In this document: piece by piece, positions 25,004 through 33,586 of the stretch
Numbering within the stretch: the stretch's first letter is position 1
Layout: every line of letters starts with the position of its first letter
From: Mycobacterium sp. ACS1612
GTDB lineage: Bacteria > Actinomycetota > Actinomycetes > Mycobacteriales > Mycobacteriaceae
Assembly (NCBI RefSeq): GCF_001667505.1
Contig: NZ_LZHZ01000051.1
Coordinates: 124,001 to 188,000, forward strand
Reading direction: 5' to 3'
Length of the DNA: 64,000 nucleotides
The notes under the pieces: model-generated
What the model was told of the DNA's origin: nothing
Database searches by the model: none
Seen by the model: only the letters and a program-made list of their open reading frames with translations
Translations under genes and position numbers: made by a program

Positions 25004-26542
25004 TCAGATTCCAGTTGCCATGTCGAGTGCGGCCAAGTGGCTGAACAACATCGACGCGCCGATCGGGATGCCGCCGCCGGGATAGACGGTTCCGGTGACT
25101 GCAGCCATGGTGTTGCCCGCGGCGTACAGCCCGCGGATCGGGTTTCCGTCGGTGTCCTGCACGCGGGCACGGCTGTCGGTGACCAGTCCGCCCTTGGTGC
25201 CGAGGTCGGACAGCCCGAACGCGGCGGCGTGGTAGGGCGCGGTGTCGATGGGCACCATCGGAGGCAGGCCACCCGAGAACGCCCGGTCGTAGGCCTCGTC
25301 GCCGCGGCCGAAGTCGTCATCGACCCCGGCGGCGACGAATTCGTTGAACCGCTTTACCGTCCGCACCAGATTGTCGGCGTCCACCCCGATCTCGGCCGCA
25401 AGCTCACACAGCGTGTCCGCGGTGTGCCACAGGCCCGCCTCGACGTAGCGGTGCGGCTCGACCATCGACACGTTGGTGGCCTGCACAGGCGGGACGGCGC
25501 CGTCACGATCGTCGTAGACCATCCAGAACGGCATAGTCATTGCGCCGCTTGCTAACTGGCTGATGATGGCCTTGCCGATCCGGTCGTAGGGGGCGGATTC
25601 GTTGACGAACCGCCTGCCGTCCTGGTCGACGAAGATGCCGCCGGTGAACCACAGCGCGAACGCCGACCGTCCGTCGGGGTGGTGCAATCCCGGTGACCAC
25701 CACGCCTGGTCCATCAGATCGGTTGCCGCCCCCACGGCGATGCCTGCCTGAAGCGCCAGCCCCAGATTGGCAGGCGCACCCATCGTGTCTCTGGCGTCGC
25801 CGGGGACGCCGAACCGCTCACGCAACGTGGGATTGTTCTCGAAACCGCCTGTCGCCAGCAGGACCCCGCGGCGGGCGCGGATCGCGCGGCGGCGGCCGTC
25901 CTGCTCGACGACGGCGCCTTCGACACGGCCGTCGATGGTCACCAACTCGACCAGCGGGCTGTTCAGGTGCACCGAGGCGTGCGGATAGGACGTGATCGCG
26001 GACAGCAGGCGACCGATCAGTGCCCGCCCGCCGCTGAGGTACTTCGGCCGTGGGGTGCCTAGCCGTTCGGTGTCCAGCGGGCCGCGGATCCGGTCGGCCA
26101 AGTCGCCGAGGGCTTCGGCGCGAAAGGGTCTGCAGACCGTGTGCCGCATCCCGTCGAGGCGCGCGTGCGGCAATCGGCCGTAGTAGTCCGGCCATGGCAG
26201 GACGTCGAACTCGAAATGGTCGTCGGCTTCGAGGTAGGCGATGAGGTCGGCACCGCCGTAGACGTAAGCGCGTTGCAGTTCGATCGGGGTGCGATCGCCG
26301 ACTGCGGCGTGGAAGTACGCGAACGCGTCGTCGAGGGTGTCGTCGCTGCCCGCCCGGCGCAGCGCCGGGTTGCAGGGAAACCACATCCCGCCGCCGCCCG
26401 AGTAAGCGGTGGTGCCGCCGAACTGGACGCTCGCCTCCATCACCATGACGGACAGTCCCTCGCGGGCGGCCGTGTAGGCGCCGACCAGCCCGCCACCGGA
26501 TCCGGCAACGATCACGTCGGTATCGTCGTCCCAGGTCGTCAC
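25004..26542 (-). CDS. kstD: 3-Ketosteroid Delta1-dehydrogenase family flavoprotein (KSTD1-like)
   Basis: 512-residue FAD enzyme, close to the 510 residues of Rhodococcus erythropolis KSTD1. The FAD fingerprint is VIVAGSGGGLVGAYTA with the GGTTAYSGGG loop. Residues at the KSTD1 catalytic positions (Tyr119, Tyr318, Tyr487, Gly491 as I recall) are present: Tyr120 in WPDYYGR, Tyr319 in NESAPYDR, Tyr487 and Gly491 in VYPGGGIPIG. It would introduce the 1,2-double bond into a 3-ketosteroid ring A, with an unknown electron acceptor. The GTG start at 26542 overlaps the thioesterase stop. The related fumarate-reductase-like FAD proteins are the main alternative, but the Tyr/Tyr/Tyr-Gly set argues for KstD. 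Confidence 0.8.
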   Translation of the reverse strand: MTTWDDDTDVIVAGSGGGLVGAYTAAREGLSVMVMEASVQFGGTTAYSGGGGMWFPCNPALRRAGSDDTLDDAFAYFHAAVGDRTPIELQRAYVYGGADLIAYLEADDHFEFDVLPWPDYYGRLPHARLDGMRHTVCRPFRAEALGDLADRIRGPLDTERLGTPRPKYLSGGRALIGRLLSAITSYPHASVHLNSPLVELVTIDGRVEGAVVEQDGRRRAIRARRGVLLATGGFENNPTLRERFGVPGDARDTMGAPANLGLALQAGIAVGAATDLMDQAWWSPGLHHPDGRSAFALWFTGGIFVDQDGRRFVNESAPYDRIGKAIISQLASGAMTMPFWMVYDDRDGAVPPVQATNVSMVEPHRYVEAGLWHTADTLCELAAEIGVDADNLVRTVKRFNEFVAAGVDDDFGRGDEAYDRAFSGGLPPMVPIDTAPYHAAAFGLSDLGTKGGLVTDSRARVQDTDGNPIRGLYAAGNTMAAVTGTVYPGGGIPIGASMLFSHLAALDMATGI

Positions 26543-27111
26543 CGCCTGGCTTCCTTCGGATGGATGAACACGCCCTCAGCTTGAACGGTGACGCCGTTCT
26601 CGTCAGCGATATGCCCCACGGCGAATATCTTCGATCCGTCGACCCGGTCGACGTGGGCCTCCGCGCGCAGCGGTTGTCCAAGCGGTGTGCCGCGTAGATA
26701 GCGCAGCGTCAGCGTGCCTGTGTACGCGGGCTTGCCCGGCAGATGGGCGGTCGCACCGAGGACGTGGTCGAGGATCAAAGCGCAAATCCCGCCGTGGACG
26801 TGCCCAGGCGGACCTTCGTAGGCGGCGCCGAGCGCGAACTCGCTGGACACCACGCCGTCGGCGTCGTGACGAATCGTCAAGGGTGGCGCGACCGGATTGC
26901 GCAGGCCGACGACGACATTGCCCCATGCGATGGATTGCCCGTCGGGTGAGGATTGCACTCCAAACGACCCGGGCATCAGTGCGTCGCTCAATTGCGCTGT
27001 GGCCCAGTCGACCTTGTCCTTCACCGCTGCAACGGTCCTCGGATCCACCTCGGTCCGGATGGTGGCCTCTATCAAACGTCGCACCGATGCGGCGAGTTGG
27101 TGGGTGCTCAC
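26539..27111 (-). CDS. PaaI-type hotdog thioesterase
   Basis: 190-residue hotdog-fold protein. The central helix segment is GHVHGGICALILDHVLGATAH (about residues 100-120), the place of the catalytic region in PaaI/YbgC thioesterases, and it is followed by LTLRYLRGTPLGQPL. It probably hydrolyses an acyl-CoA intermediate or releases CoA in the island pathway; substrate unknown. The GTG at 27111 overlaps the flavin-reductase stop (GTGA), and its own stop overlaps the kstD GTG, so the three genes are translationally linked. Confidence 0.8.
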   Translation of the reverse strand: MSTHQLAASVRRLIEATIRTEVDPRTVAAVKDKVDWATAQLSDALMPGSFGVQSSPDGQSIAWGNVVVGLRNPVAPPLTIRHDADGVVSSEFALGAAYEGPPGHVHGGICALILDHVLGATAHLPGKPAYTGTLTLRYLRGTPLGQPLRAEAHVDRVDGSKIFAVGHIADENGVTVQAEGVFIHPKEARR

Positions 27112-27599
27112 GCGAATCGCCCGTAGCCGCCGCGGTAGAACAACAGCGGACGGCGGCCCTCGAATGCATGCAGACCGGTGACGTGCGCGACGACGATCGT
27201 GTGGTCACCTGCTGTGTGTTCGAACTCGAGATCGGCTTCGATCGTCGCGAGCGCCCCGTCCAGCACCGGCGCGCCATTGTCGCCCTGCCTCCAGTGGATG
27301 CCGGCGAACTTGTCAGCACCGCCGGCGCCGAACTGTGCGCACACCGCGTACTGATCGTCGGAAAGGATGTTGATGCACAGCCGCCCACTCGCGCGTATCG
27401 CCGGCCAACTGGACGACGTGTGCGCCGGGCAGAATGACACATACGGCGGATCGAGCGACACCGACGTCACCGACTGGCAGGCGAAACCCAGCGGGCGCTC
27501 GCCGTTGTGCCCGGTGATCACGGCTACGCCGGTGCAGAAATGCCCCAGCACGGTCCGCATCGTCGCCGGATCGGGTGCGTCGAGTCTGGCACTGGTCAT
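27108..27599 (-). CDS. HsaB-like flavin reductase
   Basis: 163-residue flavin reductase (FMN-binding split barrel). The sequence FCTGVAVITG...PLGFACQSVTSVSLDPP, the segment SSSWPAIRASGRLCINIL and the C-terminal PLLFYRGGYG closely follow the pattern I recall for HsaB, which supplies reduced flavin to the 3-HSA hydroxylase HsaA. The HsaA-like gene is 21 kb away in this island. I chose the ATG at 27599; an AAGG lies just upstream. It heads a five-gene minus operon and is divergent from padR across 99 bases. Confidence 0.82.
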   Translation of the reverse strand: MTSARLDAPDPATMRTVLGHFCTGVAVITGHNGERPLGFACQSVTSVSLDPPYVSFCPAHTSSSWPAIRASGRLCINILSDDQYAVCAQFGAGGADKFAGIHWRQGDNGAPVLDGALATIEADLEFEHTAGDHTIVVAHVTGLHAFEGRRPLLFYRGGYGRFA

Positions 27600-27686
27600 C
27601 CTTGCAGCGTGCAATGCGGTGCGGAGCGAGGACAACACCGCGTCCCAACCAGCGGTGAGTGACGAATCGGCTGTGGCCTGTGTTGT

Positions 27687-27692
27687 TAATCT
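27687..27692 (+). promoter_or_regulatory. -10 element of padR (leaderless)
   Basis: TAATCT, 6 bases before the padR GTG at 27699, without a Shine-Dalgarno. Confidence 0.55.
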
Positions 27693-27698
27693 GACGAA

Positions 27699-28373
27699 GT
27701 GGCGGACGGCGATCAACCGGGCAAGCCGAACTTGGCGGCGACCAGTTGGGCGCTGTTGGGCATGCTTTCGTACGAGTACGAGCTGTCCGGCTACGACATC
27801 CGCAAGTGGATCGACTGGAGCATGCGGTTCTTCTACGGGAGTCCGGCGTACAGCCAGATCTACTCGGAGCTGAAGAAGCTGGAGCAACTCGGATTGGTGA
27901 CGTCGCGGGTCGAGAACAGCGCTGGCACCCGTAATCGCAGGCTGTACAAGATCACCGACGCGGGTCTCGACGCCGTGACGCGGTGGGCGAACGAGGCGCC
28001 GCTTGATCCGCCCGTGCTCAAGCACACCCCGCTGCTACGAGTGACTTTCGGACATCTCACCAATCCGGCCAGGCTGAAAGAGATCTTGCAGGAACACCTC
28101 GCGTACGCCGACGAGATGCATCGCAACGCGGCCAAGGACGCGAAGTGGGCCGGCGCGGACCCGTCGTGGGCATATGCGCGAGTCGCGTTGCAGTGGGCGG
28201 AGCGCTATTACGCCAACGAGCGTGAACTGACGTTGAAGATGATCAAGGAACTCGACGAGGCGGAGGCCACCTTCCCACACGCTGGTGACGGTGGGCCGGC
28301 CAAGATCCCTTGGCCAGCACCGGAATACTGGTACGAAATCGAGAAGAAGGCCGACGCCGACGATTCCGACTGA
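27699..28373 (+). CDS. PadR-family transcriptional regulator
   Basis: 224-residue PadR regulator. The winged helix covers residues ~10-95 (SWALLGMLSYEYELSGYDIRKWID, QIYSELKKLEQLGLV, RRLYKITDAGLDAVTRW), and the C-terminal helical dimerisation domain contains LKEILQEHLAYADEMH. It sits between the HsaB operon and the KstD/KshA genes and is the most likely local regulator of the island's first half. The M. smegmatis C-19+ steroid cluster is, as I recall, controlled by a PadR protein beside KstD and KshA, the same arrangement. No obvious palindrome is seen in the 99-base divergent region. Confidence 0.85.
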   Translation: MADGDQPGKPNLAATSWALLGMLSYEYELSGYDIRKWIDWSMRFFYGSPAYSQIYSELKKLEQLGLVTSRVENSAGTRNRRLYKITDAGLDAVTRWANEAPLDPPVLKHTPLLRVTFGHLTNPARLKEILQEHLAYADEMHRNAAKDAKWAGADPSWAYARVALQWAERYYANERELTLKMIKELDEAEATFPHAGDGGPAKIPWPAPEYWYEIEKKADADDSD

Positions 28374-30077
28374 TTATCTCCCGGCCGCGTCGAGCGCCGC
28401 AATGTAGCCGAACACCAAACCCTGTGCGATGGTCGCGCCCGCACCGGGATAGGTGGCCCCGAATGCGTTGGCTGCGGTGTTGCCGATCGCGTACAGGCCG
28501 TCGATCGCGGTGCCGTCCTCGCGCAGCACCCTGGCGCGCTCGTCGGCGCGCAGACCGCCGCAGGTGCCGAGGTCGCTGAGCACCATCTTCACCGCGTAGA
28601 ACGGTCCCTGGTCGACGGCGCGCAGATTCGGGTTCGGCGTCACGGTCGGGTCGCCGTAGTAACGATCATAAGCACTTTGCCCCCGTTGGAAATCGGAATC
28701 CTCTCCCGCACAGGACATTTCGTTGAAGCGGGCCACGGTGGCGGCGAATTGCTCGGCAGGAACACCGATCAGGCGCCCCAGGCCCGCAATGTTGTCCGAG
28801 TGGCCAGCGATGCCCGCGTCGTACCACGCCGGGGGGATGCGCATACGCGGAAAGAGTTCGGCACCGAAGACATAGCTGTTGCGATACTTCTGGTCGAAGA
28901 CGATCCACATCGTTTCCACCGGAGTGCCTGAGCGCTCCAGCTCCAACAGCCGCTGCCCGAACGACATGTAGTCGGTTGCCTCGTTCACGAACCGCTTGCC
29001 GTGCTGGTCGACGATCAATGAGCCGGGCAGCGACCGCTCGGCCAGCATGACCACGGGCGCTCCGCCAGGCAGGGGTGCCACCGCAGGGAACCACCACGCC
29101 TGGTCCATGAGATCGATTGCGGCACCAGCCTCTTGGGCCGTTCGGATCGCGTCACCGGTATTTGTCTCGGCACCCAGACTCATGTGCTTGGCCAGCGATT
29201 CGGACTGAAATTTCCATCGCATGTCCATGCTGTGGTCGAAACCGCCCGCGGCCAGCACAACCCCCCGTCGGGCGGTCACGGTGATTTCCCGCCCGCCCGC
29301 AGCGACGACTGCCCCGGTGACCTTGGCGCCCGCAGAGGTCAAGCGCATCAGTGCCGAATCAGTCCATATCGGAATGCCTGCCCGCAGCACGCCCGCGAAC
29401 ATGCCTGCGGCGAGCGCCTGACCGCCTGCGGCATAGCGCCTGCCCAGCAGCAGGCCGCCGACGCCCTGGCCCAACCGCTTTGCGATGAGCGGAAGACCTT
29501 TGCGCGGGACCCGGGCCATCAAGTTCATCCACCGGTAGTCCGCTCCGGTCGTCGGCATCGGGATCGATGCCTTCATCACGCCGGGACGCAGCTTCGATCG
29601 GTATTGTCCGAGCACCGATGTGTTGAACGGCCTGCACTCGCAGGTGCGTCCGGCGGCGGTCCCGCCTGGCTGTTCGGGGTGATAGTCGGAGTAGTCCCGC
29701 GCCCACATGAAACGCATCGGTGTCGTGCGGGTCAGCATCGCGACCGTCTCGGCGAGATGCGTCAGGAACGCTGCGGAGCGCTGCGGTGGCGCCGTGGTGC
29801 CGACGACGGACTCGAGGTAGGTGGTCGCGTGGGCCAGCGTGTCGCCTGCGCCGCGTTCCTCGAGAATCGGAGTCGCGGGCAGCCACAATGCGCCCCCGGA
29901 CCGGGCGGTTGACCCGCCGACGTACGACGATTTCTCGACGATCAGCACCGACAAGCCCCGTTCGGCGGCCGCCAGTGCCGCAGCCATGCCTGTGCCAGAG
30001 CCGACGACGAGCAAATCGACCGTGGCGTCGCCGACGGGTGAGTCGGCGGGGATGGCGGTGGGTTGAGCAGTCGTCAC
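28374..30077 (-). CDS. kstD: 3-Ketosteroid Delta1-dehydrogenase family flavoprotein (long form)
   Basis: 567-residue FAD enzyme, in the size range of mycobacterial KstD (563 in M. tuberculosis). FAD motif LLVVGSGTGMAAALAAAERG, then GGSTARSGGALWLP. Residues expected for Delta1-dehydrogenation are present: a Tyr in ARDYSDYHPE, a Tyr in NEATDYMSFG, and Tyr543 with Gly547 in TYPGAGATI (Tyr-x3-Gly). It differs clearly from the 512-residue paralog at 25004-26542, so the two probably act on different steroids. The GTG at 30077 was chosen because the longer reading adds a non-homologous tail. It is convergent with padR (adjacent stops) and divergent from the KshA gene. Confidence 0.82.
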   Translation of the reverse strand: MTTAQPTAIPADSPVGDATVDLLVVGSGTGMAAALAAAERGLSVLIVEKSSYVGGSTARSGGALWLPATPILEERGAGDTLAHATTYLESVVGTTAPPQRSAAFLTHLAETVAMLTRTTPMRFMWARDYSDYHPEQPGGTAAGRTCECRPFNTSVLGQYRSKLRPGVMKASIPMPTTGADYRWMNLMARVPRKGLPLIAKRLGQGVGGLLLGRRYAAGGQALAAGMFAGVLRAGIPIWTDSALMRLTSAGAKVTGAVVAAGGREITVTARRGVVLAAGGFDHSMDMRWKFQSESLAKHMSLGAETNTGDAIRTAQEAGAAIDLMDQAWWFPAVAPLPGGAPVVMLAERSLPGSLIVDQHGKRFVNEATDYMSFGQRLLELERSGTPVETMWIVFDQKYRNSYVFGAELFPRMRIPPAWYDAGIAGHSDNIAGLGRLIGVPAEQFAATVARFNEMSCAGEDSDFQRGQSAYDRYYGDPTVTPNPNLRAVDQGPFYAVKMVLSDLGTCGGLRADERARVLREDGTAIDGLYAIGNTAANAFGATYPGAGATIAQGLVFGYIAALDAAGR

Positions 30078-30179
30078 GGGTTTCGACAGTAGGTCGCAAG
30101 ATCGGCCATGCGGTGGCTTTTTCCCTGCCAGCGGGACGATCGCCCCCAAAGCCGGTGCCACGGTTGTAGAACCAAGGTC

Positions 30180-31319
30180 ATGACGTTGCAGTCAGGTATC
30201 GACGAAATTCGGCATATCGAAGCCGACGCTGCTCCGGCGAGATTCGCCCGAGGCTGGCACTGTTTAGGACTCATCAGGGATTTCGGTGACGGCAGGCCGC
30301 ACGCGATTCACGCGTTCGGGACGAAGCTGGTGGTTTTTCGAAGCGGGGACGGCAGGATCAACGTCCTCGACGGCTATTGCAGGCACATGGGCGGCGACTT
30401 GACCCAGGGGGAGGTCAAGGGCGACGAAATCGCCTGCCCGTTCCACGACTGGCGCTGGGGCGGTGACGGTCGCTGCAAGAAGGTGCCCTATAGCAAACGG
30501 GTACCGAAACTGGCCCGCACTGCGACGTGGACCACGCTCGAACAGGACGGGATGTTGTTCGTGTGGAACGACCCCGAGCGCAAGCCACCGCCGCCGGATG
30601 TCACCATTCCGCGGATCGAGGGCGCGACCAGCGACGAGTGGACCGACTGGCACTGGTACACCACCGTCGTCAACACCAACTGTCGCGAGATCATCGACAA
30701 CGTCGTCGACATGGCGCACTTCTTCTACATTCACGGATCGCTGCCGACGCACTTCAAGAACATCTTCGAAGGCCAGGTCGCAACCCAGTACATGAACAGC
30801 GCGGGTCGGCCCGACATCGGCGAGCCCGGGGCGACGCGGATGCTGGGAACCACGTCGGTGGCATCGTATTTCGGGCCGTCATTCATGATCGACGACCTGA
30901 CCTACCACTACGAGGACGTCGATCACAAGACCATCCTGATCAACTGCCATTATCCGATCGACGCGAATTCCTTTGTGTTGCAATATGGCATCATCGTCAA
31001 GAAGTCGGCGGCGTTGCCGGAGGACCTCGCGATGGATACCGCGATCGGTCTCGGTGATTTCGTCAAGATGGGCTTCGAGCAGGACGTCGAGATATGGAAG
31101 AACAAGGCGCGCATCGACAATCCGCTGCTGTGCGAGGAGGATGGGCCCGTCTATCAGCTCCGGCGTTGGTATCAGCAGTTCTACGTCGACGCCGCGGATG
31201 TGGCGCCGGACATGGTGGATCGTTTCGAGTATGAACTCGACACCACCAGCCCGAACGAAGAATGGATGAAGGTGGTCAACGCGAACCTTGCCGCGAGGAC
31301 GGCTGCGGGAACCACCTGA
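30180..31319 (+). CDS. kshA: KshA-type Rieske oxygenase (3-ketosteroid 9alpha-hydroxylase oxygenase)
   Basis: 379-residue Rieske non-heme iron oxygenase. [2Fe-2S] ligands are Cys67 and His69 (YCRHMGG) and Cys86 and His89 (CPFHDWRWGG), the same numbers as in M. tuberculosis KshA. Mononuclear iron ligands are His180 and His185 (DMAHFFYIH) and Asp302 (EQDVEIWKNK). The C-terminal stretch RIDNPLLCEEDGPVYQLRRWY is the KshA signature. With KstD it opens ring B of 3-ketosteroids by 9alpha-hydroxylation. KshB, its FAD/ferredoxin reductase, is not in the window. The ATG at 30180 is preceded by a short GGTT-GTAG-AACC repeat. A small Cys-rich gene follows with a one-base overlap. Confidence 0.88.
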   Translation: MTLQSGIDEIRHIEADAAPARFARGWHCLGLIRDFGDGRPHAIHAFGTKLVVFRSGDGRINVLDGYCRHMGGDLTQGEVKGDEIACPFHDWRWGGDGRCKKVPYSKRVPKLARTATWTTLEQDGMLFVWNDPERKPPPPDVTIPRIEGATSDEWTDWHWYTTVVNTNCREIIDNVVDMAHFFYIHGSLPTHFKNIFEGQVATQYMNSAGRPDIGEPGATRMLGTTSVASYFGPSFMIDDLTYHYEDVDHKTILINCHYPIDANSFVLQYGIIVKKSAALPEDLAMDTAIGLGDFVKMGFEQDVEIWKNKARIDNPLLCEEDGPVYQLRRWYQQFYVDAADVAPDMVDRFEYELDTTSPNEEWMKVVNANLAARTAAGTT

Positions 31320-31609
31320 TGACCGTCCGGCCCGACAATCGGTACGCAGACCGCCCGATGGTGCCCGTGGCATGCCACCGCTGCGGAGCATGTGTACTGG
31401 TGCGCAAGAGCAGCTGGAACCAGACCAGCGTGCAATGGACCGCCGAGGCGTCTGGGCGCTGCCTGGAACGTCGCGAGGCGAATGACCTCGCGGCGCATTC
31501 GGCGCGGGGTCTGTTCCTGGGCTGCTCGGCGCTGAGAGAGTCGATCCTCGGCGCCGTCCGTCACGGCGAATTACCGGTAGCGGATGAGACCGCCGCGGTG
31601 ACAACGTAG
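31319..31609 (+). CDS. Small Cys-rich protein coupled to the KshA gene
   Basis: 96-residue protein, not recognised with certainty. Cys19, Cys22 and Cys25 form CHRCGAC; Cys48 and Cys69 follow, and the middle has RKSSWNQTSVQW. The pattern suggests a zinc-ribbon or iron-sulfur mini-protein. Its ATG shares a base with the kshA TGA (TGATG), so it is made together with the oxygenase. I think similar small proteins accompany other actinobacterial Rieske oxygenases, annotated as ferredoxin or hypothetical, but this is from memory. It could be an electron carrier or a stability partner for the oxygenase. Confidence 0.7.
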   Translation: MTVRPDNRYADRPMVPVACHRCGACVLVRKSSWNQTSVQWTAEASGRCLERREANDLAAHSARGLFLGCSALRESILGAVRHGELPVADETAAVTT

Positions 31610-31612
31610 CTT
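31607..31612 (+). promoter_or_regulatory. -10 element before the SDR at 31620 (leaderless)
   Basis: TAGCTT, 7 bases before the GTG at 31620. The first three bases are the stop codon of the Cys-rich gene. Confidence 0.4.
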
Positions 31613-31619
31613 CGAACCC

Positions 31620-32417
31620 GTGACACGTGTTGCGGTGGTGACCGGCGCGAGCCGGGGCGCGGGACGCGGCATCGCCGCGGCGCTGGTCGCCGACGGCTGG
31701 CTGGTTTATCTGACCGGCAGAACAGTGACTGACCCTGGCGACGGCGGAATCGCGGTGCAAGTCGACCACACCGACGACCGTGCGGTTGGCGGGCTGTTCG
31801 AGCGAATCGAAGCAGAAAGCGGCCGGCTCGATCTGTTGGTGAACAACGCCGCGGCCATCCACGACGATCTGACGAATCCAAAACCGTTCTGGCGCAAGCC
31901 GATCGAACTGGCCGATGTGCTCGACGTCGGGCTGCGGTCCGCCTACGTGGCGGCATGGCACGCCGCGCCACTGCTGGTGCGCCAGGACCGCGGCCTGATC
32001 GCGTTCACCTCCTCGCCTGGATCGGTCTGTTACATGCACGGTCCCGCCTATGGCGCCCAGAAGGCGGGCGTGGACAAGATGGCCGCCGACATGGCGGTTG
32101 ACTTCCGCGGCACCGGCGTCGCCACCGTGTCGATCTGGATGGGCATCCTGCTGACCGAACGGTTTCGCAGCGCGTTCGCCGGCCATCCTGACGCGCTCGC
32201 CGAGACCGCCAAGCACGCCGAGACCCCGGGTTTCACAGGGCATTTGATCAACGCGTTGTACCACGATCCCGGTCTCGCCGAACTGTCCGGTCATACCGTG
32301 ATCGGGGCAGAGCTGGCGCTGCGCTACGGCATCACCGATGAGCAGGGTCGGCAACCTCCGTCGCACCGGGAGATGCTGGGCGCGCCGCGGACGCCGAGTT
32401 CGGTGGTCGTGCGGTGA
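31620..32417 (+). CDS. SDR-family oxidoreductase (KshA-linked)
   Basis: 265-residue short-chain dehydrogenase of a less canonical kind: VVTGASRGAGRGIAAAL has Ala instead of the usual Ile in the glycine motif. VNNAA is present, and the catalytic YGAQK (about residue 143) follows TSSPGS. Similar proteins are annotated as SDR members related to DHRS1. The substrate is unknown; the position next to kshA suggests a steroid alcohol/ketone. The GTG start at 31620 lies 10 bases after the small Cys-rich gene and may have its own -10. Confidence 0.75.
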   Translation: MTRVAVVTGASRGAGRGIAAALVADGWLVYLTGRTVTDPGDGGIAVQVDHTDDRAVGGLFERIEAESGRLDLLVNNAAAIHDDLTNPKPFWRKPIELADVLDVGLRSAYVAAWHAAPLLVRQDRGLIAFTSSPGSVCYMHGPAYGAQKAGVDKMAADMAVDFRGTGVATVSIWMGILLTERFRSAFAGHPDALAETAKHAETPGFTGHLINALYHDPGLAELSGHTVIGAELALRYGITDEQGRQPPSHREMLGAPRTPSSVVVR

Positions 32418-32420
32418 CGG

Positions 32421-33497
32421 TCAGGTCAGCTGGAAGGCGCTGAGCGGAGCCTCCTGTGGATACAGGGCCGGGCCGCCGAGGTCGTACGCGGCGTTGAGGG
32501 CCCCGATGAACTCGGCGTCATGCAGCGGGTCACTGGGCATCGCAAGCTTCAGTCCCTTGGAGTTGACATCGTCGACCATCGTCTCGATGGCCCGTTCGAT
32601 CGTCAGGTCGTCGGTGCCGTCCATGTTCTTCTTCAGCTCGTCGAGATCGGCGAACACCTCGGCCGACCAGTGCACCAGGAAACGCAGTTCGTCGGTGTGA
32701 TGGCGTGCGATCACGTCGTCGCCGTTCTTGAGCAGCCAGTGATCACGGTCGGCGGGGTCGCCGGTGAACACCGTGTCGAAGCGCAGGCCCGCCGGAACCT
32801 GTTGATCCAGTGGGCCGTTCGCTTCACCGCGGTGCACCATCATTTCGTTCTGCACCACTACGCCGCGGTTGTTGATCGGCGGCAGGATGCGCTGGGGGGC
32901 CTTCAGCGGCCCGTCAGGCCAGTAGGTGAAACCGCTGCCCTCGTCGAGTGAGAACCAGGTGATCACCTGCGCCATCTTGATCAGGTAATCGTTGAACAAG
33001 CCGGATTTGCCCATCACGCTGCACAGCCAGGTCGGTGCGTTCTCGTGGCGCACGCCGCGGAAGCTCGGCGAGTCGAGATGGCCGGGGTCGCGGTTGGCGC
33101 ACGGGCCGTTGATGTTGAACAGCATCAGTTCCGGCTTGGCGTACTGGGCGCCCCAGTAACTCTTGGCCATGTTCAAAAACGATTCGTTGTAGAACACGTC
33201 GTGCAGTTCGGGGTAGAGCACGGCGCCGTAGTTGGCGAGATACCCGCGGAAGGTCGGGGTGAGGAACAGATCCAGCGAGGGCTCGAATCCGTCGGGGAAC
33301 ATGCCGCTCATCGTCGCCATCAACTCTTCGGCCGACGCGAAGTGCTGGGCGATGATCAGCTTCCACGGGCCCTGAGTGCGGACGACTTCGAGCAGTCGCT
33401 GCTCTTGGTCTTCGGTGTAGACGTCGTCGATTTCCCGCGGCGGCGCGGCGGGCCGCAACACGTCGGAAAGCTCCATGCGCCGCTCGTCGGTGAGCAT
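32421..33497 (-). CDS. Conserved protein, possible Fe(II)/2-oxoglutarate-type oxygenase
   Basis: 358-residue cytosolic protein not clearly recognised. The segment PGHLDSPSFRG (about residue 138) offers an H-x-D pair, and NEMMVHRGEANGP (about residue 218) offers a distal His followed by Arg-containing strands, the order expected for a cupin-type Fe(II)/2-oxoglutarate dioxygenase such as the phytanoyl-CoA hydroxylase group. This is a weak inference. The ATG at 33497 has AAGGAG 7 bases upstream, a strong non-leaderless start. It stands alone on the minus strand between the kshA operon and the esterase-SDR operon. Confidence 0.5.
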   Translation of the reverse strand: MLTDERRMELSDVLRPAAPPREIDDVYTEDQEQRLLEVVRTQGPWKLIIAQHFASAEELMATMSGMFPDGFEPSLDLFLTPTFRGYLANYGAVLYPELHDVFYNESFLNMAKSYWGAQYAKPELMLFNINGPCANRDPGHLDSPSFRGVRHENAPTWLCSVMGKSGLFNDYLIKMAQVITWFSLDEGSGFTYWPDGPLKAPQRILPPINNRGVVVQNEMMVHRGEANGPLDQQVPAGLRFDTVFTGDPADRDHWLLKNGDDVIARHHTDELRFLVHWSAEVFADLDELKKNMDGTDDLTIERAIETMVDDVNSKGLKLAMPSDPLHDAEFIGALNAAYDLGGPALYPQEAPLSAFQLT

Positions 33498-33586
33498 CAA
33501 TCGTCTCCTTACTCCACAGGTCCGGTTGCTCCGATTGTGGTGCGCGTCCGTTGCTCCTGCGCCCACCGTGTCCGGTGATCGGGACG

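Noticed and set aside
24482-25555. 357-codon plus-strand open frame across the SDR and KstD genes
   Set aside because: Crosses two clear genes in antisense, with low-complexity His/Arg/Gly composition and no family resemblance.
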